This document shows positions 1 through 9,123 of a stretch of 64,000 bases of DNA, piece after piece. A program made the translations under genes and the position numbers. The stretch is from positions 101,715 through 165,714 of the forward strand of contig CAZIKF010000004.1 of the NCBI GenBank assembly GCA_964539825.1. Direction: 5' to 3'. Numbering within the stretch: position 1 is the first letter of the stretch; each line of letters opens with the position of its first letter. The notes below the pieces were generated by a model. The model worked only from the letters and a program-made list of their open reading frames with translations. It was not told where the DNA came from and did not search any database. The DNA is from CAZIKF01 sp964539825 (GTDB lineage: Bacteria; Muiribacteriota; UBA6191).

Positions 1-782
1 ATGTCAACCATGGCCTGATCTACCCCAAATATTTTAGAAACAAATTCAAAGACAGACGTGGGAAGCATCGCAATCAGGGAAGGTAAAAGCTTCACCATAA
101 AGGGTTCGAGTACCATAGTCTTTTCACGGTCTATGGAATCGAAAATGATCTTCGCAATTTCTTCCTGCCCTAGCATAGGAGTCAAGCGAGCGGGCTTAAC
201 CCCTTCAAACATTCCGGTACTGATGAAACTTGGACAAACAATGGTGAATTTGACTTTGCCACCGCTGAGTCGATCCACTTCCTGCTTTAACGCTCGGCCA
301 AAACCGATGACAGCATGCTTGGAAGCGCAATAAGCTACCATGCCGGGAACCCCCATCAGACCCGCTGCGGAAGCAATTTCACATACATGACCTTCCCCCT
401 TCTCCAACATGGAAGGTAAGAAGGCCTTCAGCACCCAGAAATGAGAAACAATATTTACATTCATGGTGCGCTCAAGGCTCTCATCAGAGCAGTTTAGGAA
501 ATCAGAGTTCTCTACAACACCGGCATTATTGATTACCAGGGCTGGATCGCCCACCTGCTCTCGAACCTCTCTGGCCATCTCATACACAGCTTCCCGGTTC
601 GTGATATCGCACACTCTACCAAGGAGTCCAGGCAGGTCCTGTTCAAGTTTGGCGAGGTTTTCCTCATTGATATCAACCACCACGACTTTGGCGGATTTAC
701 GATGGTACATTCGAGCGAGGGATAGCCCAATACCATGAGCCCCACCGGTGATGAAAACAACTTTATCCTTATAGGATTTCAT
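1..782 (-). CDS. SDR-family NAD(P)-dependent oxidoreductase (3' end beyond window)
   Basis: Reading leftward from an ATG at 782, the frame is open to the window edge (260 codons seen, no stop), so the C-terminus is missing. The N-terminus carries the Rossmann signature TGGAHGIG, followed by VCDIT and NNAGV, then a serine in EIASAAG and the catalytic YCASK (YxxxK). This is a classical short-chain dehydrogenase, resembling the membrane-associated retinol/17-beta-hydroxysteroid dehydrogenase-like group in which the C-terminal part contacts lipid. The substrate cannot be told from sequence. It reads in the same direction as the cyclase operon downstream but is separated from it by about 95 bases. 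Confidence 0.9.
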   Translation of the reverse strand, partial: MKSYKDKVVFITGGAHGIGLSLARMYHRKSAKVVVVDINEENLAKLEQDLPGLLGRVCDITNREAVYEMAREVREQVGDPALVINNAGVVENSDFLNCSDESLERTMNVNIVSHFWVLKAFLPSMLEKGEGHVCEIASAAGLMGVPGMVAYCASKHAVIGFGRALKQEVDRLSGGKVKFTIVCPSFISTGMFEGVKPARLTPMLGQEEIAKIIFDSIDREKTMVLEPFMVKLLPSLIAMLPTSVFEFVSKIFGVDQAMVD

Positions 783-877
783 GAAGTGCCCCCCGGTTAT
801 GAATCAGGAAATCCCAGTCTATCACCTGGAGGCTAAGGAGTCAGGAGTTAGAGCAGGGAGAAGGAAGTTTTCGCTAC

Positions 878-2821
878 TCAGGGGGGAAAATATTCAACAA
901 GTTTCTTGATTTCCTTCCGTATGGCGGCTTTCTTCTCCCCATCGAATTTTCCTAGATTTACCTGTAAAAAGAGACTCTCTTGTTCATGTAGTACAAGATC
1001 TTCCTGTTGATCTTCCAAAACTCGAATGATCTCATAGGTTTGAATGGGTCTTTGAATCCCTTTTACCTGTATAGGTTCCCTTGTCAGGCATTCCACATGG
1101 TCTTGCACAAGGGAATAGGTGGAGTTAGAAATTAGTATTTCATCGACACTGGCGTTGGACTCCAGTCTACTGGCAAGATTGACAGCACGCCCTACAAGAG
1201 TGTAATCCATGCGGTCATCACTGCCGAAGTTGCCGACTGTAGCATATCCAGTGTTGATGCCGCAGCGGATGTGAAATTCATGGCTCCATCCTTCCCGCTT
1301 CCATTTCAATCGCAAGCTCTTCATTCGCTCCTGCATTGAAAAAGCCATTCGGACGCAATGTAGGGCATCTTCAGATTCCCCCCGGGATTCAGGATCACCG
1401 AAAAAAACCATCACAGCATCTCCGATGAACTTATCAATGGTCCCTCCGAAATCCAATGCGATTTTCGCCATTTCGTTCAGGTAGGAATTCAGCATTTTTG
1501 TGAGATCTTCGGATTCCATTTCTTCTGAAATCGTGGTGAAACCCTTGATGTCAGAGAAAAATATTGTTAATTTTTTGCGACGTGCTCCAAGTTTTACTTC
1601 TGAATTTCCCTGAAAGATCAGTCCATATACCTGCGGAGATAAGTATTTCGCGAGCTGGGTAGATATGGCATCTAATTCCATATTTCGTTGCGCTAGCTGA
1701 CCGGTACGTTCTTCCACCTGAGATTCCAGCTGTTCATTGAAATTGTGTAGTTCCTGGTTAGCTGTCTTTAGGGAATGAGCCATTTCCTGAAAGACCTCGG
1801 ATACTTGATACAGTTCACTGATATGGGTAAATGGAATTTTGTAATCAAACTGTGATCCTCCATATTTCTGAGCAGCCAATTTTAGATTGTCAATGGGTAT
1901 CATTAGTCCTCGCACCATCTTTGAAGAAAGAAGGAGTGTAACCATGGTAACCACCCCTAAGAGGATCAAGATGGCAAAGAGCAGTTTCTCTTTCCAGGCA
2001 AAGGTGATTTGCGTGTTTTGTAATACATAAATAGTCCATTTCAAGAGCTCACTATGATGTCTGTGAACCAAATATTCCTTCTGCCCAAGTAGCACCAAAC
2101 CCTCCTTTCCGGTCAACTGGCTACCGAGGTTGGACTGGTTAGAAACAGGCTTGAATAGAATGTCATTAGCATTGTCCACGATCACTAGAAATTGATCAGG
2201 CCCCTGTGCTTCCCCATCAATTTCCAATGATCGAAAGTGCAGTTGCAGAGTTTCCAGATCTATCATTCCTACCATGAAATGAATCTCCTCATCTTCCGCC
2301 CGAAAGGGGAGCAAAAGCGGAAAAGCTGAGCGCTTTAAACCGGGAATACTCATCATATTTTTCGTAGAAAGGACGAGAGGAGGAATTTCTCCATCTTTAC
2401 GAACGATTTCTCGAAGGCTGTCTTCAAAGTTACAAGACTCCTTCATCCTTGAAGGATTTGAACTTGCGAAGGGAGTAAATGAATTCTCCTTATTTTTTAG
2501 CAAATATATCTCTGCAAATTCCGGATTTTCGTCTCGATAGGCAATGAGAAGTTCAGCAAGTAATCCATCCTTATCGAAGTCCTCCAAGATTCCTTCTCGG
2601 ATCGATAGCAATCTGGTTAGAAACTGGAGATTATTTTTTCTGCTGGCAAGGGAGCGTTCCAGCTGCGCGACGATTTGATGGGTGATGTTTTGAAAATTCC
2701 TCTGCACCTGGTTACTGGTAATATAAATGGCTTCCTGATAAGTAAATCCAGCAAGAAGCAAGAGAGGAAGTATAGAAACGATCCAAAATGCCTTTTGAAC
2801 CTGAGAGGAAAGGCTCTTCAT
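878..2821 (-). CDS. Membrane sensor adenylate cyclase (extracytoplasmic sensor-TM-HAMP-class III cyclase)
   Basis: Makes cAMP from ATP in response to an extracytoplasmic signal. TM1 lies at about residues 12-28, a ~240-residue periplasmic sensor follows, TM2 at about 280-299, then a HAMP-like linker and coiled coil (to about 380) and a class III catalytic domain (about 415-590). Metal-binding Asp424 (FSDIKGFT) and Asp468 (FIGDAV), adenine-selecting Lys464 and Asp539, and transition-state Asn548 and Arg552 (AVNLASRLES) are all present, so adenylate rather than guanylate specificity is expected. The start overlaps the upstream PstS-like gene by four bases (ATGA), indicating translational coupling. 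The sensor part is a clear paralogue of the histidine kinase at 9123-10994: both carry DKDGLL, PEF-E and an SSNP/SSTNP motif at matching positions. Confidence 0.93.
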   Translation of the reverse strand: MKSLSSQVQKAFWIVSILPLLLLAGFTYQEAIYITSNQVQRNFQNITHQIVAQLERSLASRKNNLQFLTRLLSIREGILEDFDKDGLLAELLIAYRDENPEFAEIYLLKNKENSFTPFASSNPSRMKESCNFEDSLREIVRKDGEIPPLVLSTKNMMSIPGLKRSAFPLLLPFRAEDEEIHFMVGMIDLETLQLHFRSLEIDGEAQGPDQFLVIVDNANDILFKPVSNQSNLGSQLTGKEGLVLLGQKEYLVHRHHSELLKWTIYVLQNTQITFAWKEKLLFAILILLGVVTMVTLLLSSKMVRGLMIPIDNLKLAAQKYGGSQFDYKIPFTHISELYQVSEVFQEMAHSLKTANQELHNFNEQLESQVEERTGQLAQRNMELDAISTQLAKYLSPQVYGLIFQGNSEVKLGARRKKLTIFFSDIKGFTTISEEMESEDLTKMLNSYLNEMAKIALDFGGTIDKFIGDAVMVFFGDPESRGESEDALHCVRMAFSMQERMKSLRLKWKREGWSHEFHIRCGINTGYATVGNFGSDDRMDYTLVGRAVNLASRLESNASVDEILISNSTYSLVQDHVECLTREPIQVKGIQRPIQTYEIIRVLEDQQEDLVLHEQESLFLQVNLGKFDGEKKAAIRKEIKKLVEYFPP

Positions 2822-3243
2822 GGAATAACTTTAAGGAGTTTGAGCTCCGATGGCAGAACCATGAAATCCAAAATATAAGAAATTGTATCAGGATGTTTGC
2901 TGATAAATTTCAACATGATTTTTTTGTTTTTTTTGGATTTCGGTGGTCGAGCTCCCCGCTGTACAAGAAGTTTTCTCCAGTATAGAGATTCTTCATCCAT
3001 CGTCATATTCAGGTAGGTACGAGCAAAGCCGGTCCGCGCCCTGGAGCCGGTTCTATATTGGACAAAGTTCAATTTTTTTCCACCGACGTGGTCAATTTTT
3101 TTTAGAAATAAGGACATAAGTTCTGTTGTTGAAATTTGAGATATGGGTAAGTCCTTGTGCGCAATGAGATAGATCTGTTCCTCGGACATCAAGGCCGGAG
3201 AAAATGCCAGTACAAGTGCTATGTGCTTTAACAATTTCATCAA
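2818..3243 (-). CDS. Small PstS-like periplasmic binding protein (sensor partner)
   Basis: A 141-residue secreted protein with a signal peptide at about residues 1-19 (hydrophobic IALVLAFSPALM). The body (IYLIAHKDLPISQIST, SLFLKK, FVQYRTGSRARTGFARTYLNM, YWRKL) matches the pattern of short phosphate-ABC-type substrate-binding domains that occur without a transporter. It is far shorter than a true PstS (about 300+ residues), so it probably acts as a periplasmic ligand sensor and not in uptake. Four-base overlaps with both the upstream porin and the downstream cyclase place it in a three-gene operon. Its paralogue is at 8695-9123 (142 residues). The ligand is unknown; an oxyanion is a family-based guess. 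Confidence 0.75.
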   Translation of the reverse strand: MMKLLKHIALVLAFSPALMSEEQIYLIAHKDLPISQISTTELMSLFLKKIDHVGGKKLNFVQYRTGSRARTGFARTYLNMTMDEESLYWRKLLVQRGARPPKSKKNKKIMLKFISKHPDTISYILDFMVLPSELKLLKVIP

Positions 3244-4484
3244 AATGCAAAACTCAAGCTGGACCAGAGTTGCTTGTCATCGATGTTTGTCTTCAGGGTA
3301 TGGCGATGTTGTATCCACTCTAACTTCCAGGTGGTCGCGAATGTGGGCTTTATGTTCAGTCCATAAACCTGTTGCTGACGGTCCAAGGGATCTTGAATAG
3401 AACGATCAGGGTCAAGTACGCCAAACCGGGCATAGGAAGTAATTTTGGACGATAGTCTTAGGGCTGGCTGAATGTACCAGGAATTACTTCTCAGTAGCCC
3501 GGACACCCTTATGGGATCTTTCCATGTGCCAGTTACCAAGGCTCCAATCAAGCCAAGATTACCGTGATTAAACTCACCTTCTATCATTTTGGATACGTAT
3601 TTACCGTCTGCTCCGATGGGTTGATTCAAAAGATCATTACTCCTGCGGTCCCTGTAATGATGAAGGGCAATCGCATAGGATCTATCGCCTTTTATTCGCT
3701 CAAACCTTATTCGATGACCTATGGCCTTGGAGTCATTCACATCCCTACCAACCAGGATGGGATCTTCCTCAAAGCCATTTGCAAAATACGTTTCATAGGA
3801 AAGACTGCTGTGGCCGCGAATCCAGGTTTTGGAAAGGTCCAAACCACTCAAGCTGCGAGGAAAGTAGCGTCTTGAAAAATCAGGTTCACTGATGCTGAGC
3901 GCAATCGTAGGATAATGATTTAGATTCCAGTGAGTTGGGGCGAAAAAATGCCCTGCTTTCAGATTTAAGCCAAACCCAGATTCATAACGAACCCAGGCTC
4001 GTTCCTGTTTCAGGCTTTTGCCGGCATGTTCCCACTCCATTTCCGCAAAGAACTGTGTTCTCCCCTTTCTGATATCTATAAAGAGAGCGGTATGGTGCTG
4101 ATCAAAGCTGTCTTTGCGTTGATCCCCCCTGGCTTTGTAGTCCACGGCTTTCAAATCAAAGTATCCATTGAAGTGAACTTGTAGATCTAATTTCTGGTCC
4201 AGACTTTCCAATTCCTCCATTTGAATTTCTTGGTTCTCCTCCAGTTCCTCAATCCGCTCCTTAAGATTCTCACTTTCTGTAGGTTGGCCTTTTGTACCCT
4301 GGATGTTATCCCGGAAGTTTGCCTGATACAGCGCATCTTCTAAGGTTCTGATCTTTCTTTGGAGATTATCTAGTCTCATGGAGTGAAGTATTAATTCTTC
4401 ATCTGAGTTCCCAGGTGCTGAAGCATGTGTGGGAATGAGGAGAAGCACTAAAAGAAGAAAGTGCAGAAAGTTAGAGTCATTCAT
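3240..4484 (-). CDS. Outer-membrane porin with N-terminal coiled coil
   Basis: A 414-residue protein with a signal peptide (FLHFLLLVLLLIPTHASA), a charged coiled coil at about residues 30-105 (repeated LKERIEELEENQE-type heptads), then a beta-barrel rich in alternating aromatic/polar strands and ending in a C-terminal phenylalanine (SLSFAF), the usual outer-membrane insertion signal. The motifs GYFDLK, FFAEMEWEHAG, QERAWVRYE and THWNLNHYPT are shared with the equally long paralogue at 7449-8693. It is the first gene of the porin/PstS-like/cyclase operon. The coiled coil may trimerise it or tether it to peptidoglycan (inference). Phosphate- or oligosaccharide-selective porins are the nearest families I recognise. 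Confidence 0.8.
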   Translation of the reverse strand: MNDSNFLHFLLLVLLLIPTHASAPGNSDEELILHSMRLDNLQRKIRTLEDALYQANFRDNIQGTKGQPTESENLKERIEELEENQEIQMEELESLDQKLDLQVHFNGYFDLKAVDYKARGDQRKDSFDQHHTALFIDIRKGRTQFFAEMEWEHAGKSLKQERAWVRYESGFGLNLKAGHFFAPTHWNLNHYPTIALSISEPDFSRRYFPRSLSGLDLSKTWIRGHSSLSYETYFANGFEEDPILVGRDVNDSKAIGHRIRFERIKGDRSYAIALHHYRDRRSNDLLNQPIGADGKYVSKMIEGEFNHGNLGLIGALVTGTWKDPIRVSGLLRSNSWYIQPALRLSSKITSYARFGVLDPDRSIQDPLDRQQQVYGLNIKPTFATTWKLEWIQHRHTLKTNIDDKQLWSSLSFAF

Positions 4485-4613
4485 ATTTTCCGATTTGCAT
4501 AGTGGGTATGTCAGATATATCGGATGAGAAACTCTTGATTTTCACTCCAGGAAGAGGAGAAGGCCTCCATGCTTTTGGGTAGTTAGAAGTAATTCAAATG
4601 AAGATTTAGAAAA

Positions 4614-4630
4614 TCTTCTAGCCCGTCCCT
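4614..4630 (+). repeat. Partial copy of dispersed TCTAGCCCGTCCC repeat
   Basis: Contains TCTTCTAGCCCGTCCCT, the 5' half of the element found between genes at 18.4-23.9 kb; the CTTAAT tail is absent. It lies between the porin operon and the gene at 4679-5275. Confidence 0.5.
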
Positions 4631-4678
4631 GCTGGGGGACCAAAAGTGGACTGTCCTCGTTGCCGCCAGTTTTCCCGC

Positions 4679-5275
4679 TTACTGCTTCGAATTGCGAGCC
4701 TCAAGCTTTGATAGTAGGTCAAAGAAAATTTCCGTATTCTTATCCACTAGCTTAACCGATGCCAGGACCTCCCCTTTCCCGCCTAAAATTATGACACCCA
4801 GATCATGACGTGGCATGGACATCATACCGGTAATCGACCTGCGGTCGTCTACGCGCCATAAAACTCGCAGGGTTGCCAGGGTAGCTCGCTGTTTCTCACT
4901 GAGTGACGCATGTATCTCTTTTCGCAGGAGCAAAATTTCCGATCGAATTTTGGCATAGACCTTGGGACGCGGAGTGAGAAATGAGACGCCTCCCGGAAAT
5001 AGTACATGATGAAACTCTATGTCAGGGTAATTCAGTAAGAGAGGGGTGAATTCCTCAAACCAGGTCTGCACCTTTTTGCGGGCTTTTTTGTCATGAAAAA
5101 AGACCACCCTGTAATTGAAGTGCTTCGAGGTCTGTCCCCACTCCAAAATCGGCTTTTTTTCTTGTAGCCAGTTCAGTAAGAAACATTCGTCCTTAGTGAT
5201 TTCATTGTTGGTGCTGAAATTGTAGGCGCTGAAGAACAAAAAAAATCCTAAAACGACTTTCCACCCAAAACGCAT
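4679..5275 (-). CDS. Uncharacterised secreted or membrane-anchored protein, possibly thioredoxin-like fold
   Basis: The ATG at 5275 is chosen because a strong AGGGGGGAG ribosome-binding site sits just upstream and the protein then opens with a hydrophobic signal/anchor (VVLGFFLFFSAYNF). This gives 198 residues. It starts inside the last 28 bases of the RND exporter gene, so the two are coupled. The remainder (YRVVFFHDKKARKKVQTW, FHHVLFPGG, LRVLWRVDDRRS, DLGVIILGGKGEV) reads like alternating strands and helices, and the LGVIILGGKGEVL segment resembles the final strands of YtfJ/thioredoxin-like proteins, but no CxxC is present. I do not assign a function. Confidence 0.75.
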   Translation of the reverse strand: MRFGWKVVLGFFLFFSAYNFSTNNEITKDECFLLNWLQEKKPILEWGQTSKHFNYRVVFFHDKKARKKVQTWFEEFTPLLLNYPDIEFHHVLFPGGVSFLTPRPKVYAKIRSEILLLRKEIHASLSEKQRATLATLRVLWRVDDRRSITGMMSMPRHDLGVIILGGKGEVLASVKLVDKNTEIFFDLLSKLEARNSKQ

Positions 5276-7395
5276 GACTTCTCCCCCCTTTCTAGAACCC
5301 ACAGCAGGGCTGGAAAAAATAAACAATCGCCTAGCCAGGCCATCGTAGCCCCCACAAGCATGAAGACACCGAAAGTCTGGATTGGCACAAAACTCGCGCA
5401 AAGAAATACGAAGTAACCCAGGACCATCGATAAAGTGGTCAGAGTGATCGGGAACAGGGAATAATTTAAGAATCGCTCAAACCTGATCGACGGGGGGCCT
5501 GTCTGAAACCGCCAATCAGATAGAAAATGCAGCGTATCGTCCACCGCAATTCCAAGTGTAATTCCCGCAATCAAGCTCGTGGCAACATTGGAAGGCATCG
5601 ACATTTGATTCATAAACGCAAAAATACAAAGTACCGGAAACATATTTGGCAAAAGGCCAATGAATCCCATAAAAAAGGAACCCGTCCAATACCATAAGAA
5701 CATCAGAAGCAGAATCAGTGTAATCAAGAAGGATTGTTGCAGAACCTCCAGAAGAGCCCTATCCATTTTGGTTTCTAAGACCCCGTATCCAGTGAGCTGA
5801 TACTCCAATTGGAATTGTTCGAGGATTCGCCGCAGACCTGGCTCCAGGACACTCCAGCTTTGCGGAGTAGGAATGGAAAGTCCGATGCTGACACGCAAGA
5901 TCTCCCTCTGAAGGTAACGATTCAGCAAGGGACCCAGGGGGCTCTCCCGCAGGGAATAGTAGGTCTCTGCCAACTGCTCGCCCTGAAGGGAGGGAGAATA
6001 TTTCTCTTCCAGATTCCACTGCACCAGCGATGCAAGGTCCAGGGCACTAAAACAATGTCGAATTCCCTTTAGACCTTCAATCTCTTGCTGTGCACTCCAG
6101 ACCCTTTCAACGAACCCCGGATCCTGTCCATTTCCGTAAATCAGTAACTCCACTCTAGTTGTACCCAGGAGTTCGGATTTTTCAAAATTATCCATCAAAC
6201 GACGGAGCTCATTTCCACGAGGAAGCATATAAATTCCATGGGACGAAGTTTCAGTTCTAAAAAAAAGAACAAGACAAGGAATTAGGATGGCTATGAAGCC
6301 CACAGCCAGGTAGAAATGCCTCTTCAGAACCCAGCGATACAACTTCTTTTGAAGATTAGCAGAAGTATTCTTCCACCGGGTTCTCAAAAAACTCTCTGGC
6401 CGAATGATGCGCACCAGGAAGGGAAATAAAGTAAACAGGGCTATATACGAGAGGGCCAGTCCCAGAGCACAGAGATAACCGGTCACACGTAGGGTTTCCA
6501 ACTCGCTCAGCGAAAGGGTGAGGAATCCCGTGGCTGTGGTGACTTTACTCATCAAGATCACCCTCCAATTATGGGATAGGGAGTAATCGATTCCTTCCTC
6601 CAGCCATATCGTGGCGTTTGCGTGGAATACCAGATGGAAGAAGGAGGCCAGGGTCAAGCTCAGGAGCATGGGCGGTACAATCATGTTCACCGCAGTCAGG
6701 GAAACTCCAAGAATTTTCGCTATACATAAGGTTAGAATCAGCACGTTTCCCTGAACCAGAAATAGAATGAGAACCAATTTCCATGATCTGCTTAGCCACC
6801 AGACAAAGAAACCCAAAAGCAGGGGTAGGAATGTAAAGTAAAGCCTGGAGTCTTCTTCGGAGATATGCTGGATTTCTCGGTTAAGCATGGTTCCGCTAGA
6901 GAGCGAAAAAACTCCATCGAGAGTACATTCTTCCAGCAGGTCCTGTTGGAAACTCTCTTCTGCATCTTCCCGCAGATGTAAATAAGCCAGGACCCCTTTT
7001 TGTGTGGGGAAAAATACTTTGGCATAAAAAGGGTGATCGAGGAGTTCCTTTAGAATTCGTGGCCACTCAGCTGGGTTCAGGAAGTCAAGAGACTCCTCTC
7101 CCTGTGACAACAGAACTGCGTGTTTGAGAGTAAAACAGGTCTGAACCTCAGGTCGGTTACAAAGCCGGTCCAAAGAGCTTGCCAACTGCACAAAGTTTTC
7201 ATAAGTTGTGGGAATCTTTTCCCAGTGGAGGACCAGTGGGGGATCGAGGAAGAAAGATTTACGCGCAGAGTCCCAATCCTGGACGGCTGCGTGTCCTTTT
7301 CCGAACCAGTTTTCCAGCTCATTGTCCTGGTGAAGGGAAATATAGGGCAGCCCTGCCAGGCTGAGAATCAGGAGTAACCATGGTGCGATGTTCAC
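5248..7395 (-). CDS. RND-superfamily (MMPL-type) exporter
   Basis: A 715-residue inner-membrane protein with the two-fold RND layout: TM1 at the N-terminus, a periplasmic loop, a block of about five TM segments (about 190-340), a second large loop after TM7 (about 365-385), and a final TM block (about 540-700). The conserved GITLGIAVDDTLHFLSDW, with its acidic pair, is the proton-relay-like signature of predicted RND exporters of the MMPL/HpnN group. These export lipids or hydrophobic compounds in a proton-dependent way. The gene is transcribed divergently from the porin at 7449 across only 53 bases and is followed, overlapping, by a small secreted protein. The polyketide operon nearby makes lipid export an attractive but untested role. 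Confidence 0.88.
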   Translation of the reverse strand: MNIAPWLLLILSLAGLPYISLHQDNELENWFGKGHAAVQDWDSARKSFFLDPPLVLHWEKIPTTYENFVQLASSLDRLCNRPEVQTCFTLKHAVLLSQGEESLDFLNPAEWPRILKELLDHPFYAKVFFPTQKGVLAYLHLREDAEESFQQDLLEECTLDGVFSLSSGTMLNREIQHISEEDSRLYFTFLPLLLGFFVWWLSRSWKLVLILFLVQGNVLILTLCIAKILGVSLTAVNMIVPPMLLSLTLASFFHLVFHANATIWLEEGIDYSLSHNWRVILMSKVTTATGFLTLSLSELETLRVTGYLCALGLALSYIALFTLFPFLVRIIRPESFLRTRWKNTSANLQKKLYRWVLKRHFYLAVGFIAILIPCLVLFFRTETSSHGIYMLPRGNELRRLMDNFEKSELLGTTRVELLIYGNGQDPGFVERVWSAQQEIEGLKGIRHCFSALDLASLVQWNLEEKYSPSLQGEQLAETYYSLRESPLGPLLNRYLQREILRVSIGLSIPTPQSWSVLEPGLRRILEQFQLEYQLTGYGVLETKMDRALLEVLQQSFLITLILLLMFLWYWTGSFFMGFIGLLPNMFPVLCIFAFMNQMSMPSNVATSLIAGITLGIAVDDTLHFLSDWRFQTGPPSIRFERFLNYSLFPITLTTLSMVLGYFVFLCASFVPIQTFGVFMLVGATMAWLGDCLFFPALLWVLERGEKSCVLGGKSF

Positions 7396-7448
7396 CCCTT
7401 CATTTTATCAGGCATAAACTTAAAGAAATCTTAAAATAAGGCAGGCAA

Positions 7449-8693
7449 ATGAAGCGAAGAATCAAAATCTTCACCCTCGGTATCCTCTTGACCTCCTTTG
7501 CACCCGCACAAGACTCGATCTCCATTCTTCAGAATCGCGCCTTGCAATCTTCCAACGTGCAGGATCTGAAAGAGGTGCTCCTGGAGACCCTTAGCCTTCT
7601 GAGAACTCAAGAAGAGGAGCTTAATATCTTGCGAAACCGCTTTGGGCAGGCTTCCAAACCTACAGATGTTGCCGCAGTCGAAAATGAAGTGGAAATTCAG
7701 AGGGATGAGATCGATGATTTGCAGGAGAAGCTGGATTGGCAATTGGAAATTCATGGGTACTTCAATACAGACTTTGTGAATTACGGCTTTTCAAACCAGG
7801 GTCTACCTGATTCGTTTAACCAGGAGCACACGTCCCTTTTCCTGTTGGCAAACCGGGGACGGTTTACCTTTTTCAGCGAACTGGAATGGGCTCACAGTGG
7901 TACCTCCAGCGGCCAGGAGCGAGCCTGGGTGGAATATCGACAAACGGAAGCATTCAAATGGAGGGCAGGGGAATCTCTGATTCCCACATATTGGAATCTG
8001 AATCATTACCCCACTCTCACTAAGAGTATTAATAAACCTCTGATTAATCAGCGCTTTATGCCCTTTGTTTATATAGGAACAGGGCTCAGCGGCCAATGGA
8101 TCAGCTCGGGCCGTTCCTTTTCCTATTCGCTGTATGGCGGAAACGGAATCGATAGCAGAGACCTGGCCTTTCAGGGGAATCTTTCCGGGGCTGGTCGGGA
8201 TAAAAACAACCGCAAAGCCCTGGGACAAAAACTGAAAATTTCCCTCGACCCGTGGAATCTATTGGAATTGAGTTTTCATCACTATGAGGACTCCAGAGAT
8301 TTCCATTTTGACGGAATCCCAATTGTAGGAGGAGGCGATTATGAAGTTTACATGACCGAACTTCAGGGAAAACGAAATCGTTTGGGCCTGATTGCTTCGT
8401 ATGCCCGCAGTGAGCTTGAAGAAACCCTTCGCGGAGCGACCCGTGCTTCTGGCTGGTATTTTCAGCCCTTCTATGCCCTTGACCCAAAACTATCACTCTA
8501 TTATCGGGCTGAAAAAATCGATATGGATCAACGGGTGGACAGCACATTGGACCAGCATCTTCAGTTAGTTGGATTGAATCGTCATTTCGGATCCCATGCC
8601 GGAGTTAAACTCGAATATGTAACTTCCGAGTTTGATAATGCGCAATTGGGCAGAGAAAGGTCTTTGTGGACTTCCTTTTATTTCGGCTTCTGA
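7449..8693 (+). CDS. Outer-membrane porin with N-terminal coiled coil (paralogue of 3240-4484)
   Basis: Also 414 residues, with a signal peptide (IFTLGILLTSFAPA), a coiled coil at about residues 45-95 (VENEVEIQRDEIDDLQEKL) and a barrel ending in phenylalanine (SFYFGF). Shared landmarks with the paralogue are HGYFNTDF, FFSELEWAHSG, QERAWVEY and TYWNLNHYPT, in the same order and spacing. It heads a plus-strand operon with a PstS-like protein, a histidine kinase and a response regulator. The PstS-like start follows one base after this gene's stop. The pair appears to come from duplication of an ancestral porin/binding-protein/sensor module. Confidence 0.82.
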   Translation: MKRRIKIFTLGILLTSFAPAQDSISILQNRALQSSNVQDLKEVLLETLSLLRTQEEELNILRNRFGQASKPTDVAAVENEVEIQRDEIDDLQEKLDWQLEIHGYFNTDFVNYGFSNQGLPDSFNQEHTSLFLLANRGRFTFFSELEWAHSGTSSGQERAWVEYRQTEAFKWRAGESLIPTYWNLNHYPTLTKSINKPLINQRFMPFVYIGTGLSGQWISSGRSFSYSLYGGNGIDSRDLAFQGNLSGAGRDKNNRKALGQKLKISLDPWNLLELSFHHYEDSRDFHFDGIPIVGGGDYEVYMTELQGKRNRLGLIASYARSELEETLRGATRASGWYFQPFYALDPKLSLYYRAEKIDMDQRVDSTLDQHLQLVGLNRHFGSHAGVKLEYVTSEFDNAQLGRERSLWTSFYFGF

Positions 8694-8694
8694 A

Positions 8695-9123
8695 GTGATT
8701 TTAAAATCCTCAGTATATCTCTTCCTCTTTTTGCTCTTGAGCAGTCTAAGTCGCTGTGAAGAGCTTTTCTTAATCACAAATCAAAAAACCCCCATTGAAT
8801 GGATCCGCTCCCGAGACCTGAGATCTCTTTTTTTACTGAAGACCAAAAGAACACAGGGCCTAAAACTTGACGTGGTGGAATACCGCTTTGACGACCCACT
8901 GCGTGAAGCTTTCGCACTGAAGTATCTCAACTTGAATCGACTGCAACTGGAAGCATATTGGCGCACCAGGTTTCTCACCGTAGGACAGCAGGATCCTGTT
9001 ACCAAAAAGAATGTTCGTGTAGTTCTTAAGTTCCTGATGAGAAACCCCAATTACATTGGTTATTGTCCAAAGAATACCGTTCTACCAAAATTCTTAAAAG
9101 TCTTGGAAGTGAGACATTACTGA
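8695..9123 (+). CDS. Small PstS-like periplasmic binding protein (paralogue of 2818-3243)
   Basis: A GTG start at 8695, two codons after the porin stop region, gives 142 residues, almost the same as its 141-residue paralogue, and puts a signal peptide (KSSVYLFLFLLLSSLSRC) at the N-terminus. A longer in-frame reading from 8632 would run inside the porin gene and precede that signal peptide, so it is unlikely. Conserved positions include LFLITNQKTPIEWI, DLRSLFLLKTK, VEYRFDDPLREAFALKYLNL, YWRTRFL and LKFLMRNPNYIGY. Its stop overlaps the kinase start (TGATG). Likely role: periplasmic ligand detection for the adjacent kinase. Confidence 0.78.
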   Translation: MILKSSVYLFLFLLLSSLSRCEELFLITNQKTPIEWIRSRDLRSLFLLKTKRTQGLKLDVVEYRFDDPLREAFALKYLNLNRLQLEAYWRTRFLTVGQQDPVTKKNVRVVLKFLMRNPNYIGYCPKNTVLPKFLKVLEVRHY

